Shown: positions 47,871 to 59,099, counted from the first letter of the stretch. The stretch: DNA of 64,000 nucleotides from Prunus persica (GCF_000346465.2 NC_034014.1:8577020-8641019); one strand, 5' to 3'. Notes: a model not told the origin generated them from the sequence alone. A program made the numbers and translations.

Positions 47871-48925
47871 CGATAGCCGCTTGGCTATACTCTGTTTTTT
47901 TATTTTTTATTTTGAAAAATAATATAGTAGCGCGGCTATACTTCCAGGGCTTTAAAAAAAACTATTATTGCCGAGCGGCTATACTCAGTTTTATTTAATT
48001 TAAAAAAACAGTCTAGCTGCCTGCTATACGCATTTAATTTTTTTTTTCTCAAAATAGTCTAGCTGCGCGGCTATACTGTTTTTGGCACGTGAGCAGAGTG
48101 GCTAGGCCGGTCCCTTTTTTTAATTTATAAATCGTATAGCCTGTACTCGGGTTTCAATATATATATATATATATATTTTTGTAAAAACTCGGCTATACTG
48201 TTCTGGGCTCCTAATTGCTAGGCGTGACCTTTTTTTTTTTTTTTTTTCCTTAAAATAGTATAGCCGGTTTTTTAAAAAATAGAATAGCCAGTCGGCTATA
48301 CGCTGGTTTTTAATTATTTTTTAAACAGTATGGCCGTGCGGCTATACTACAGTTTTTGAAAAAAAAATAGTATAGCTTATGGGTATACTGTTTTTGACAA
48401 GTGGGCTGCAGCGGGTCCTTTATTTTTTATTTTTATTTATAAATCATATAGCCGCGCGGCTATATTGTTTTTTAATTTTCGTATAAAAAATCGTATAGCC
48501 GCACAACTATACATTTCTGACATGTGGGCTCCTAATCACTAGGCGGGCGCCTAAGCACTAGGCGGGTAATCGTTTTTTTAAACAAATAGTAGAGTCGAGC
48601 GGCTATACTCTATTTTTTTTTAATTTTTTAAAAATACTATAGCCGCTCGACTATTATCTTTTTGATACATGGGCACCTAGGTGCTAGGTGGGTTCCTTTT
48701 TAGAAAAAAACAGTATATCCGCCTTGTTATACTCCTTTTTTTTAATTTTTTTTAAAAAATAGTATAGCCGGTTTCTTGAAAAAAAAAAAAAAAAATCTCG
48801 CCGCGCGGCTATACAATTTTTGACAAATGGGCTCCTAATAGCTAGGTGGTCCTTTTTTTAAAAAAAGTATAGCCGCCCGGCTGTACTCGGGTTTTTCTAA
48901 TTTTTAGAAAAAAATATTATAGCCT
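47871..48925. repeat. degenerate array of GC-rich palindromes (core TATAGCCGCGCGGCTATA)
   Basis: About 20 whole or half copies of a dyad with core TATAGCCG / CGGCTATA are scattered over 1.05 kb, each embedded in runs of A and T. The best copies include 48447-48464 (ATATAGCCGCGCGGCTATAT region), 48328-48348, 48288-48301 and 48597-48608. A second motif of the form TTTTTGACAAGTGGGCTCCT, then CTAGGCGGG, recurs about six times (near 48071, 48193, 48384, 48507, 48651 and 48810), so the array has a compound unit of roughly 120-190 bp. No open frame spans it. I cannot match it to a known family. Confidence 0.8.
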
Positions 48926-49189
48926 TCTTTTCTTAGCTGCTCAGCTGATCTCTCCTCTCCTATTTTCTACCTCTTTGCAGCAAATGTCTCCAAAGTTCAC
49001 CTGGGTTTCTCCTAAAATACATGCATGCATCTTTAATTTTAGTTTTAATTTGAAATCGAGAATTCTAGGATTAACTTAGGAATGATATATAATTTGAGGA
49101 TTTTATTGAAATTAATTACGACTTTGATTTTAGGAAAGTTGTTGAATTTAATGATTTTGTGGGTTACATTAATTATAGGTTACTTTCAA

Positions 49190-50815
49190 ATTCTGAATCT
49201 GCCACTGCTGCTACCCACATGCTTATTCACCACCTACTCCATTTCCCAATTTCGCTGATTTTGGAAAAACAATATCAATCTTATCTTAATAATCTTCAAT
49301 ATTACTGTAATACCCTTAGTTCACTAGTTCTAATATCCACGAACCAAACACTCTTCTACTCCCCAAGAACTCACCTATATCTTTTGCACGAAAAAAAAGA
49401 AAAAAGAAAAAAAGAGAAAAGAACTCACCTATATCTCTTCCTCCATCTGTTCTTTATTCTCAAAATCCTCACTATATTTTCTCTCAAGATCGTAAAGCCA
49501 TTGTACTATTTGACTAGTACCTACACTGAAAGTTCATACGCCTGTTTCATTTATCGTCGATTAAAAGGTATGTTAACATTAAACACTACTTCTAATTTAT
49601 TTATGATTTTAGATAACATGTTTTGTTTTTCTTTGGTGCTTTATTATTTAGTCATTAACTATAGAGAATTGTTTTTTTGTTTTTATAATGCGACTATAGA
49701 AAATTGTTTTGAGATATAGAAGAAATATTATTATGTGGGCTTTTGGATTTGCTTCTTTTTAGGTTTTTCTTTCTGTGCTAGGCCCAATCTATGCTTGGCT
49801 GCAAGGAATTGAATAGATCTATGATGTTCGGTTCCTTATAGCCGAACATTGAACCTTTTTTTATATACTGTATTTGGGGTTTCTAGATGTATTCTTAGGT
49901 GGGTGGTGTTTTTTCTTTTTATTTTAGGTGCAACAATATTTGGCTTCAAGAACTGAATGGATATGTGCATCCCGACTCCGTACGGTAAAACATTAAGCAT
50001 ACAACAATTTTTCTTAATTTGTGGCTACGCATTCTTAGGTGAGTATTTGATTTTTTTTATTTTTATTTTTTATAAATTACAAATATTTTGCTATCGTTTT
50101 TGAGTTAGATCAAATGTAAAATGTCAAATTTGGACTTGATGGCTTAGGTGACAATTTTTAACTTGTTTTTTTTTGTTTTTTTGTTTTTGAGTAGAAGCGA
50201 TAGTTTAAATTAGAGGAGAGGAGGATTTCTCTCACACACACACAACTATGATGCTATAGGAGTTCGAACTTAAGACATCTAGTCTGCAAGTCAAGGTCCT
50301 TTTCCATTGGGTTAGATCCCGTTGACTTTTTTATATATCAAGTGAACTTTTTTTTTAACTTCACTTGCAATGTCATATCTCATGCTACCTTACTATATTT
50401 TAAAAAGTAAATGAGGCCCATATGATTATTTAAACTTTAAAAGAGAGCAAATAATAATGAGGCTCATGGCTGAAAATTATTAAAACAACATTTGACATCA
50501 ACCTTTAAGGGATGTCAATTTTGACATTGTTGTTTTTTAATTCTTGTCATTTTATATCCAAATGGCAATTTGTCATCTATTTAATAGATGCTTTTAGGCG
50601 CAACATATATTTAGATGCAAGGGTCGACTACGTTTGGCTCTTTGTAGCCGAACATTAAACCTTTGTTTTGAAGTTCGGTTCTTAACTTCGAAAATAATGG
50701 GTTATTCCTTCTACTCTCAGTCAATAGGTAGCCTTTTTTTTTTTTCTTTAATGATGCAATCATCCATGCATGTCAATAACGATGCGTAATATAATGTTTT
50801 CTAATGAACTAAGGG
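49190..50815. repeat. dispersed repeat, copy A (partner at 60900-62030)
   Basis: Several blocks align with the 61.0-61.95 kb region: AATACCCTTAGTTCACTA, then CCAAACACTCTTC, then ACTAGTACCT, then GGTATGTTAA, then the string CCTTATAGCCGAAC, then a shared end around ATAACGATG / ATAACAATG. The short hairpin-like motif GGTTCCTTATAGCCGAAC recurs inside. A SINE is inserted at 50165. The 186-aa open frame at 49159-49719 falls in this repeat, is of low complexity and has no partner frame in copy B, so I do not call it a gene. Confidence 0.6.
50165..50335 (-). mobile_element. SINE with pol III boxes and A-rich tail, minus strand
   Basis: On the minus strand an A-box-like TAACCCAATGG (50314-50304) is followed 34 bp later by a B box AGTTCGAACTCC (50270-50259), then a TGTGTGTGAG region, TTTAAACTATCGCTTCTACT and an A-rich tail (the plus-strand T/G run 50165-50190). 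This is the layout of a tRNA-derived SINE. It is the best preserved of the four copies in the window. Confidence 0.7.
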
Positions 50816-50829
50816 ATCATTTGGTGTCT

Positions 50830-51944
50830 AGGGTTAGTTGGATTGGATAATTCACTAGATTTAAGACATGTTGAATGAAGAATTGAAGAAATGTTTTCTA
50901 AGTTGAAGGTATAAGATGAATCACTCGTGAAGAAGATTTATCTCATCTAATCTCTTATACAATGGTAAGATATCAACATCTTATAACTTATTCCTTTTAA
51001 TTCCCTGAAAATGAAAAATGATTCAATATACTTTAAATTTAGTGAGTTATCCAATTCAATTCATTCCTACGCATTACACCCATGGAACACCAAGCACAAA
51101 AAGATGTACTACACCTAGGGCACTCGACTTTTTAATGTTTGGTATAGGCAATCTCCATTTTCTTTTCGTTTTGTTTTGCACACCTTCCTGACTTCTTCCT
51201 GTTGTCCAAGCTGGGGGAGAGGCTTGGTGGATTCATGTACTGCGACCCTTTTGGACAATGAAGATCACCCATTTTCTCCAATAATTGAAGCACTGTTGTT
51301 TTATTTATTGTTATTACGTGTTCGCACTCGTTGGTTTTACTTTTATTTTGGTCGAGCCTTGCATAAAAAAATTGCAACACAAAAGTGAGGCTAGGTACCT
51401 CATCGGCCTAAGATGCATCATAGGCCTTTTACAGCCCTGAAGCATAGCAGTTTCCTGCCTTAGCCCCTCGGGGGTTCTTCTCTATTCCTGAAAGCATAGC
51501 CTTTTACAACCCTTCCGTTTCGTTAACGTTAGCACATTAATGTTCTCCACACCAATCACAGCTTGCCAACTGGCCCACATCCCAAGCACCCCCACACCAA
51601 TTCCCTTGTTTTTCTCAACAATGTTGCCTTCTCAACTAGTGACTTAGTTAACTCGTAACCCCAAACCCTCCTACAACTAACAATGATAGCTCGACGCCCA
51701 CTTTACTCAGAAGGAAAACCACCAATGTTGCAAGCTAACTCTACTCCCCACCTAAGAAGCAACTCTTAATTAAGGATTTTATTTAATTTTTTTAGAAGAA
51801 AAGATATTAAAAAAAGATGTTCCATTAAAAAACTATGAAACAATACATAGTGGGAACCAATATGTTAACGACAGTCTCGTTAAAACCTTCTCGGGAGGAG
51901 AAATCCGGGGTAGGAAAGAGTACCCCCCATATTTTCGACTAACA
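50830..51944. other. intergenic spacer
   Basis: No gene is seen. Short open frames around 51132-51388 overlap on opposite strands and have no domain. A C-rich, ACC-rich stretch at 51580-51730 may belong to a retrotransposon but carries no recognisable motif. Confidence 0.35.
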
Positions 51945-52200
51945 TGTTGACGAGTCCTTACTTAGTTAGGATTTTAGTTCCTTATTTCATTAAAATTTTG
52001 GTTACTTACCAATTATGATTTAGTCCTATTGTAATAGAGATTAACTTCATACTGTTATTTAGATATATTTTCTCTTTTATTTAGGGTTAACACATCTTTG
52101 TACTTGTATAAATACCGCCATATTGAAGAAGAATAATAATATGAGCAAATAAGAGCATATCTGAATATTTGCCATACTTTGTTTGACATGGTATAAGAGC
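51945..52200 (+). mobile_element. 5' LTR plus primer-binding site of a truncated retrotransposon
   Basis: A 244-bp unit starts TGTTGACGAG and ends TTTGACA (51945-52188), with a promoter-like part near GTATAAATACCGCC. It is followed at once by TGGTATAAGAGC (52189-52200), a one-base variant of the initiator-Met tRNA primer site TGGTATCAGAGC. No second LTR or polyprotein was found downstream, so the element is truncated or rearranged. Confidence 0.65.
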
Positions 52201-52709
52201 CTAGGTTTTCTTGTGACCCGTGCTTGCTTTTTCCTTGAAATTTATGTACTCTCCTCCCCTCCTCTTCAAGGAGGGAGGGGGAGTGAAAATGATATGTTTA
52301 TTGACGTATTCCCATGAAGATGTTGCTTATTTCTTGACTTCGATGACCCATTCTCTTCAGGGGGAGAGGGAGAGTGAAGAGAATGTGTGTCTGCGTGAAT
52401 TAGCTAAAGTTGATATGGAAGAACTGTCGTTGTTGATGTTGTCTTTGCTTGCTTCGCTTTTCGTTGCTGTGGTCATTGCCTTGCCTTGCCTTGATTTGCC
52501 CGTTTTTTGTTGCTATTGCCGTTGCCTCTACTATCGCCGTTGATGTTATCGTTGTCGTTGATGTTGCCTTTGTTTGCTTCGCTTTCCGTTGCTATGGTCA
52601 TTGCCGATGATGTTGCTGTATTTTGATCCGTCTCTACCCTAACCCTAAACACTACCTATTTCCGTTGCACTATACACTTAACCTATAATCCTAGCCCGCC
52701 ACCACTGTC
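52201..52709 (+). other. leader-like remnant downstream of the primer site
   Basis: The sequence contains purine-rich runs (GGAGGGAGGGGGAG near 52270) and a GTTGC/GTTGATG-rich stretch at 52430-52610, with an 107-aa open frame of low complexity. I recognise no gag or pol domain. Confidence 0.35.
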
Positions 52710-52783
52710 TACCTTGCTACTGTCGCCGTCACCTACCATGCTACTGTCGCCGTCACCTACCTTGCTACTATCGCCGTCACCTA
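52710..52783. repeat. 24-bp minisatellite, three copies
   Basis: The unit TACCTTGCTACTGTCGCCGT plus CACC occurs three times head to tail, with single substitutions (CATGCT and CTATC variants). Confidence 0.9.
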
Positions 52784-54821
52784 CCCAGTGCGATACCTTA
52801 TTAAGAAAAGACCCGGTTCGGAGCACACGAAATTCGTCATGCACGCTCACACGAGTCATGATCCAAGTGCCATGCCAAATAAGTATGCAATATGCCACGC
52901 TAAGAGTTGAAATAAGCACTGGCTCTACGAGCCCAAGCTAATTATCCCGTCAAGCGTCATATCCCTCTTCAAAGCGATATAATTCAAGCACGCCAATAGA
53001 CATGCCATGCCAAGCAGAAAACCTTTATTTTGCACCTCGCCACGCTACAAGCTTAAGTAGGCCCAAGTCACGCAAATGCCCGGAGCTTGCTGAGTGGGTT
53101 GTGGTATGAATGGTAATGAGCTTTCATGAGGCCCATTGATGAGCCGATAAATGGAAGTTTTAGGATGCTTGGGAGCCCTGAAACTTAAGCCCATTTCTTG
53201 AGCCCAAATATATGGGTAAGCATAAAGGAGAGGAAAAAAACCTAATACTCTAGAAAAAATAGCCCAATACTTTAGGAAATTAGCCCATTCTCTTAATAGG
53301 TTAACCCATCACCTTAGAAAGGCCTAAGCAACCAAGGAAAATATCTGCAGCCTCCAACACTTAGCTGGAAACAAGGGCCACGATAATAGCCAAAAAATGT
53401 TCATGTATGTAAACTGCTAAGAGGCTCCAGTACATGGGCAAAACAAACATTAAGGTAGAACACTCAAATAACTAGGGGGTATTAGAGCGCCCAGGTTGCT
53501 AGAAGAAGAGGCACCTTTCAAACCAACGCCCTTACTCATTTCTTTCTCCCACCAGCTCTTGCCATAGAAGAAGGAAGGAAAGAAGATGAGAAGATAGCCA
53601 AAAATGGGAGTTCATTACTGAAGCAGTTGCGGGAAAGCCTTAGAGCTCCCAAAAATCTTGTCTTTGTATGTTTGGACAGAGGAAGATTTCACAAAATGGG
53701 ATGAGTCAAAGGGAGAGAAGAGAAATGAAAGGGGAGACTTGGCAAAATTGGAGAGAAACCATTAGGGTTTCTTGGAAAGGAGGAGCTTCCAGTGGCTATA
53801 AAAAGGGTCATCTCCTACCCATCAAACGACCACACCCACTATTTCACCACTAGCTACACACACAGATCCAAAGAGCAAGCTTCATCTTCTATCCCTGAAA
53901 CCTCAGCAATTTTGAGCCCCATTCCTCCAGCTCCTCCCATTTTCTCTTATGGTAAATCGTTCCAGAGCTTGACAAAGCTTTCGTCAAGCTGCCGGAAACT
54001 AGTCAACACACCCATTGTTATTCCCCCATCTCTCTCTCTCTCTCTCTCTCTCTTCAACGAACCCTCTTAGAATCCCTTCCTCCTTGTCTTAAAAACCCTG
54101 TTTCTCATAAGAACTCACATCCCTATCTCTTTTTAATGCTAAACTCATGACTGCTTTGCTTCCATGCCACAAGCTTCTCATGCAAGCTAATAATCTATCT
54201 GTAAGCGGCTATTGTTTTTGTTGGAGCACCTAAGGCTTCACTACCTTTTTGAAGTATTCTTGGGGTCTGATTCTTGAACTTAGACACATGGGGTAATTTT
54301 ACCGATTTTCTCCTTACGGTAGCCTAGCCCATTTGTAGCCGCCAGAACAAAAAAGCCCCTACACCAAGGAAGCGAGAACCATATTCGAGCTCAACATTAT
54401 CACATCGAACCTTCACCACCTTTATTTGCATTCCCACTCACAAAGGCACGAGTTGATTAAGAATCCCGAGACACGATATGGTTGGCTCACCTCGGTCTGG
54501 GCTCACAAGGTCACCTTACCCTTGGCAATGTGTCATGAGGAGTTGGAAGTTTCGTCAAGTGTCGTTGATTGGTCCTTATCCAAACAAAACATACCCAAAG
54601 TAGCAGAGTCACTTTTCTCTAAAATTGCCACACAAACTCCCTACTCTCCACTTGTCAAATGCTTATTGGACCTCACCTAGGACAATATGGGAATTATGGC
54701 GGTATGGGGGAGCCGCCGCATTGGTAATTTTATGGAGATCCTCCTAGTTGCACATGTCAGTTGTTGGTTGGAACCCAGTATGGATTAGATTTCTGGCTAT
54801 CTCCACTTGGCAAGAAAGTTG
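52784..54821. other. region of probable LTR-retrotransposon origin, no clear coding
   Basis: The stretch has a TATA-like GCTATAAAAAGGG at about 53796-53808 followed by a C-rich leader, as in large LTRs, and a (CT)n tract at about 54032-54053. The open frame at 54426-54680 has no recognisable domain. I cannot define element ends. Confidence 0.3.
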
Positions 54822-55290
54822 TTATGTATCCCCAAGTGGACAAGACCTAACATGGCAACACGTATAAAAAGGCTATGGAAAATAAAGGAAGGTACTTACC
54901 CACATTGCTCAAGGAGGGAAAGGTGAAGTGCCATATATGTATTGGCACTCGACTCCCAAGTAAGAGGCATGTTGGGCAACATATATATCATAACCTTGAG
55001 CCCAGGAACAAAACCGTAAGGGCCCATACCCAACGCGGACAATATCTTGCTAGTTAAGTTGGATCATAACATAATGGTATCAGAGCAAGACCTCAATCGA
55101 AAGTGTGCCAGCGAGAACGCTGAGCCCTAAGGGAGGTGGATTGTAAGACCTTTGAGCCCTGAAGGATGCAAGGCAAGAAAGGGCAAGATCGCCATTTGGG
55201 CAAGATAGCATAAACTTTAGCTTAGGAATAAAACGTGAGGGTCTAGGCCCAAAGCGAACAATATTTTGCTAGTGAAGGAGGGTCGTGACA
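54822..55290 (+). mobile_element. TRIM-like element: two related short LTRs around a tiny interior
   Basis: The left LTR (54822-55071, 250 bp) starts TGTTATG and ends ATCATAACA, an inverted match. TGGTATCAGAGC, the canonical initiator-Met primer site, is at 55075-55086. A purine tract AAGGGAGGTGG (about 55128-55138) directly precedes TGTAAGAC, the start of a second unit (about 55142-55290) ending CGTGACA. The last 100 bp of the two units align well (for example GACAATATCTTGCTAGT against AACAATATTTTGCTAGT). The interior is only about 70 bp and non-coding. The two units are diverged and no target duplication is visible, so a nested or rearranged pair is possible. Confidence 0.55.
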
Positions 55291-55620
55291 GCTTATGTTT
55301 TACCTTTTCTCTTCTCCTCCTTCAACTCTTCCTCTGTTTTAAGCGAAGAAAAAATAATTCCTCCCATTCATTCTCCCTTGAAAATTCAGTACATAACCCT
55401 AGAGGAGCTAGTGTTGATATTGTGTGGTTATGGTAACAATCTCGGGCCCATCATCTAGTCATGGGACTAGAGTTCTCCTCCATTATAGTAAAAAACTAAA
55501 CACTCTTATGGCATCTTTACAAACCAAACTATATTATTCAAACTATTATTTGTTCATATGCACACACAACCTATCTCCTTATCATCTTGATAACTTTCCT
55601 TGTTGATTCTTTGTCTGCAG

Positions 55621-57746
55621 AACATATTGAACTTATCGAAGAGCAAAACAACATGGTCTCTTTTCCTCAGACTCCACAGATTGACGACGAGCCCCCTAAA
55701 GACATGGACTATTTTCCGCAGACTCCTCAGACTTCACAGATTGAAAGCGAGTCCAGAAGCAACTTAGACTCCAATGAAGAAGAAGAGATTAGTGTGAAGA
55801 GAAAAATGGGAACACCAATGACATATGGTATTGATGATATAGTTGGTGTTGATGCAAATATGATGGCTTAATATCTATTTAGTTGGTTACTTTTATAAGT
55901 TTAATAATTATCATATATATAGAGTTACTTTGTTGCATGATCTTCAAAAGAAATCCCATTTTGTGTAAGTCTTAGATATCCCATTCCTTTAGTTTGTTAT
56001 ATGTCTATAGGAACTCAACAGAATTCTTAGATACCTTAATGATCAGTATGAAGAGTAATCTTCAAGGGCAGAAGACCAAAGAGTACTTTTAATTTATGCA
56101 AGCAGATAGATTAACACACTTCTTTTTTAACATATCTACAACTTCTTTTTGTGAAGGTGAGCTAGACCATTATGCACTGACTGTTCAAACTGGTGAGGTA
56201 ATGTTAGATCTGTGAGAGGACTCAAGGTCATTTTGATTTTACTTAGTCTTAATCGTTTTGTTCTTAATTCTATCTGTCACAGTTGAAATTTTTTTTTTTT
56301 TTTTTTTACAGGATGTTGTCAGTGTGATGTTTTCATTATCTTAAAGGACTTCTCGATCACTTTGGATTCTTAGTGCTACCGGTGCTGTTTTAGATGTTGT
56401 TCTACGCAAACCTGGTTCTTCTGGTAGTCTTTTGAATTTTCAGGCATGATTTTCTAAGAACTGAAATCTTTTCAGCAATTCCCTTCCTTTAATTTGTTTC
56501 TTTCACTGGTCATGGGTTGCAAGATTTTTTCAGGGATAACAATTTGCGACATAATTCGAATTCAAAACAAAGTTAGTGGATTAAGGCTGACCATTCTCTT
56601 GAGAAAATGATGGCTATCAATTTTTTAACATTAAATCTTTGGGCTTTGCTTGATGGTTTATGTATGTGTATTTTGGAGTCTTCAGTTGAGGGGTTCTTTA
56701 TTTGAGGGACAACCTTGTAGGGCTCACTCCACGTTATATTTCAATGTTCGGAACCATTTATTTTTTAGGTATTCATTCAAAGATCATTTTTGTAAAAAAT
56801 CACTTGAATCTGAATTCATTGGACCACTCAATTAAATCATTCTTATTTTTTTGTTTTCTTAAAGCACCTTGTTTATCAATTTTGTTGGGCAGAACTAGAT
56901 GTCTTAACGGTTTTCGATTTGTCTAAGTTTTTGCAAGGATGATCTATGAGTGAAGACTTGAAAAATAGACAGTTTGGATCGTTGAAATAAAATTCATAGT
57001 GGGCCTCAAAGAAAGAGTGTCCCTCAAATAATCTCTAAATAAAAAAGAGGACTGTATATGTATAATATATATTTTCAAATAAAATTTACTACTTTGCGGT
57101 GATATATTCAGGGGCGGAACTATTCATAGGCCTGAGATGGCCTGGGCCCCCCCATCATCTTCTAAACTCTTTGAATGTATAAAGAGTATAGCATAGATTG
57201 CACAAAAAATCCTATAGTTTTAAAGCTTGTGGCCCCCCCAAATATTAAACTCTACCTCCGCCACTGGATATATTAGCTTTTAATACTAAGGGGTAACACT
57301 TCCCCTTACTTTCTTCCTTCATGCAGGGTAGCTATCAACTTATTTCTCTATCTGGATCATTTGAATATGGTGCAAACAATAATGTAGATGGAGAAAATAG
57401 TAGGTTAAACATTACTCTGTCTCATCATGATGGGAAGGTTTTTGGTGGTTTGTTTACCGGTTCATTGATTGCTGCTGAGCCTGTTTATGTAAGTCTCTTT
57501 TTTTTGGTGATTGTGGACTGGAAAAATAGAATTTCTATGGTAGACAACGTTCTGTCACGTTGTTAGCAGACCTTTTTTAATTATTATCAATATCATTTAG
57601 AGTTCTTGTCATTTATCAGATCATTGCTGCTAGTTTGAAGCAAGGTATTACCAGCAAGACACCAGCCAGGAATTGGAAAAAGAGGCGATTAGCTAATTAC
57701 ACTTATTATTATAAGTCTTCTAGCTCGACAGATAGACTTAAAAGTA

Positions 57747-57750
<4 letters not shown>
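55621..57750 (+). pseudogene. AT-hook (AHL) DUF296/PPC gene relic
   Basis: Exon-like blocks in order: 55621-55871 ends in VKRKMGTPMTYGIDD, which corresponds to the AHL hook KRKRGRPRKYG but has lost the RGRP core. About 56157-56197 reads ELDHYALTVQTGE. Block 56312-56443 reads DVVSVMFSLS, an in-frame TAA, then RSLWILSATGAVLDVVLRKP. Block 57327-57488 reads GSYQLISLSGSFEYG and then GKVFGGLFTGSLIAAEPVY. From 57620 it reads IIAASLKQG and runs into a CT microsatellite. The PPC domain normally lets AHL proteins trimerise and regulate transcription. The lost hook, the stop codon, a GC donor after 56443 and a MITE in the following intron show decay. The exact 5' part is not identified. Confidence 0.75.
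57109..57266. mobile_element. hAT MITE with 8-bp target duplication
   Basis: A 158-bp element starts CAGGGGCGGA and ends TCCGCCACTG, flanked by GATATATT on both sides (57101-57108 and 57267-57274). It lies in an intron of the AHL relic. Confidence 0.92.

Positions 57751-57797
<47 letters not shown>
57751..57797. repeat. (CT)n microsatellite
   Basis: About 23 CT units followed by an imperfect ACGCACG-type tract. It begins where the last AHL-like block loses similarity. Confidence 0.95.
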
Positions 57798-57800
<3 letters not shown>

Positions 57801-57959
57801 GCACGCAAGCGCACGCACACACAAATTCAAAGACGGGGAGGAGAGTAGCCTGATATGCATGCTGAGTTTCTGAAAATGGAAGATGTTTGTTATTTAGTTT
57901 GCAAGGCCACAATGCAAGATTTCTACAAGACTGATATCTTTATGTTTTTTTTTTTTTTA

Positions 57960-58370
57960 TTGAGGATCTTGGACATGTTAATTTTGTAGTTTTTTATGGT
58001 GTAACTTATTATTCTAGATGTTGCGCTTTAATTTTAATTAAGTTGTGATAGGGCTCGTTGGGACTGCTTCTTTAGGAAGTACTTCTGCTCATAAGCACCT
58101 ATAACAAAAGCACTTTATTATAAAAGAATTTGAGATGTAAGTTTATGTTTAGGAATTTGGTAAAATAGTAGCCTTACAGCTACTTCTTAGTGTTAACATA
58201 ACACTAGCAGTAATGCTTACTTTGTAAGTATTAATGCTAGGGATAGTAACAGGCCCCCCACCACCCCCCCAACAAGGGCTCGCTTCTGCTCTGATTCACC
58301 TCTCCTTAAGGTATGGGAGGTCCCGATAAATGAATTTGGTATGGGTTTAAAGTTGACCTAGGATTAGCCA
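57960..58370. other. repeat debris, possible hAT end
   Basis: At about 58030-58255 strings such as GGGCTCGTTGGGACTGCTTC and GAAGTACTTCTGCTCATAAG read like a diverged hAT-type MITE end. No partner end or duplication was defined. The rest is unclassified. Confidence 0.3.
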
Positions 58371-58592
58371 CTCTGATGCCATGTTAAGAATTGTATGGTT
58401 TGAATATCTAGATGATTTTATTCTTCTCTATAAGGAGGTATACATAAGGGTTTACATGTGTGCTTTACTAGTAAATAAGAAATATCTCCTAATTATATAA
58501 GGATATGTCAATTACACTGAATAGGATATAAACCACCTAATTAACTTAGGAAATAAAATCTCATTGATTTGCTAGGTGAACTCACGTGAACA
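58370..58592 (-). mobile_element. minus-strand LTR with adjacent primer site
   Basis: CACTCTGATGCCA (about 58370-58381) is, on the minus strand, close to TGGTATCAGAGC. It abuts a unit beginning TGTTAAGAA at 58382 and ending GTGAACA at 58592, with TGTT/AACA ends. This looks like the 5' LTR of a minus-strand copia-like element whose body is missing. Confidence 0.5.
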
Positions 58593-58682
58593 ATTTCCTC
58601 CGAGCCGCTCCACCTTCAATTGGGCTAGGATTTTCACTTGAACCACTTCCTTGATCATAGATATCCTCCAATCAAATTAGAC

Positions 58683-59088
58683 TCTGATATCACTTGTTGT
58701 ACAATGGACCAAGGTAAGCTCGATAGAAGCCATAAATGTGAATGGGTATAATCCTACATTGAAAAACGTAAAACAATCTAGAATAAATTTTTTCGTGGTT
58801 CATTATTAATAGCATTGAGGCCTTTTGAGATAAAATCTCACACTTATATCTGTCTATTAGGCCGATCCACTACTAAAGATGACCTATCATCGATATTGTC
58901 CCAACTTAACTATCCAGATCCAACAAAAGATGGGTCAGGCCTAATGGACTCATCCAAGTGTGGGATTTATCTCAAAAGACCTCAGTTATATTTGAGCCTT
59001 TTATATTCTAGATTTTGCACGGAATTTTCCAATGCAGGATTATGCTCAACCAATTTCATGACTTGTATTAAACCACACAACCCCAACA
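58683..59088 (-). mobile_element. second minus-strand LTR with adjacent primer site
   Basis: A Met-tRNA primer-site variant on the minus strand (GTGATATCAGAGT, about 58681-58693) abuts a 394-bp unit starting TGTTGTACAATGG (58695) and ending ACCCCAACA (59088), with inverted ends TGTTG/CAACA. No internal coding sequence remains. Confidence 0.6.
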
Positions 59089-59099
59089 ATATATGGGTC

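Noticed and set aside
47871..48925. CRISPR-like array
   Set aside because: Repeats are degenerate, irregularly spaced palindromes with AT-rich spacers in a plant nuclear genome. No CRISPR features are present.
49159..49719. 186-aa open frame on the plus strand
   Set aside because: It lies in a dispersed repeat, is rich in simple KKEKRKKEK-like and leucine/phenylalanine tracts, and the related copy at 61 kb does not keep the frame.
54426..54680. 84-aa open frame
   Set aside because: No family resemblance. It lies within LTR-like sequence and has no clear start context or exon partners.
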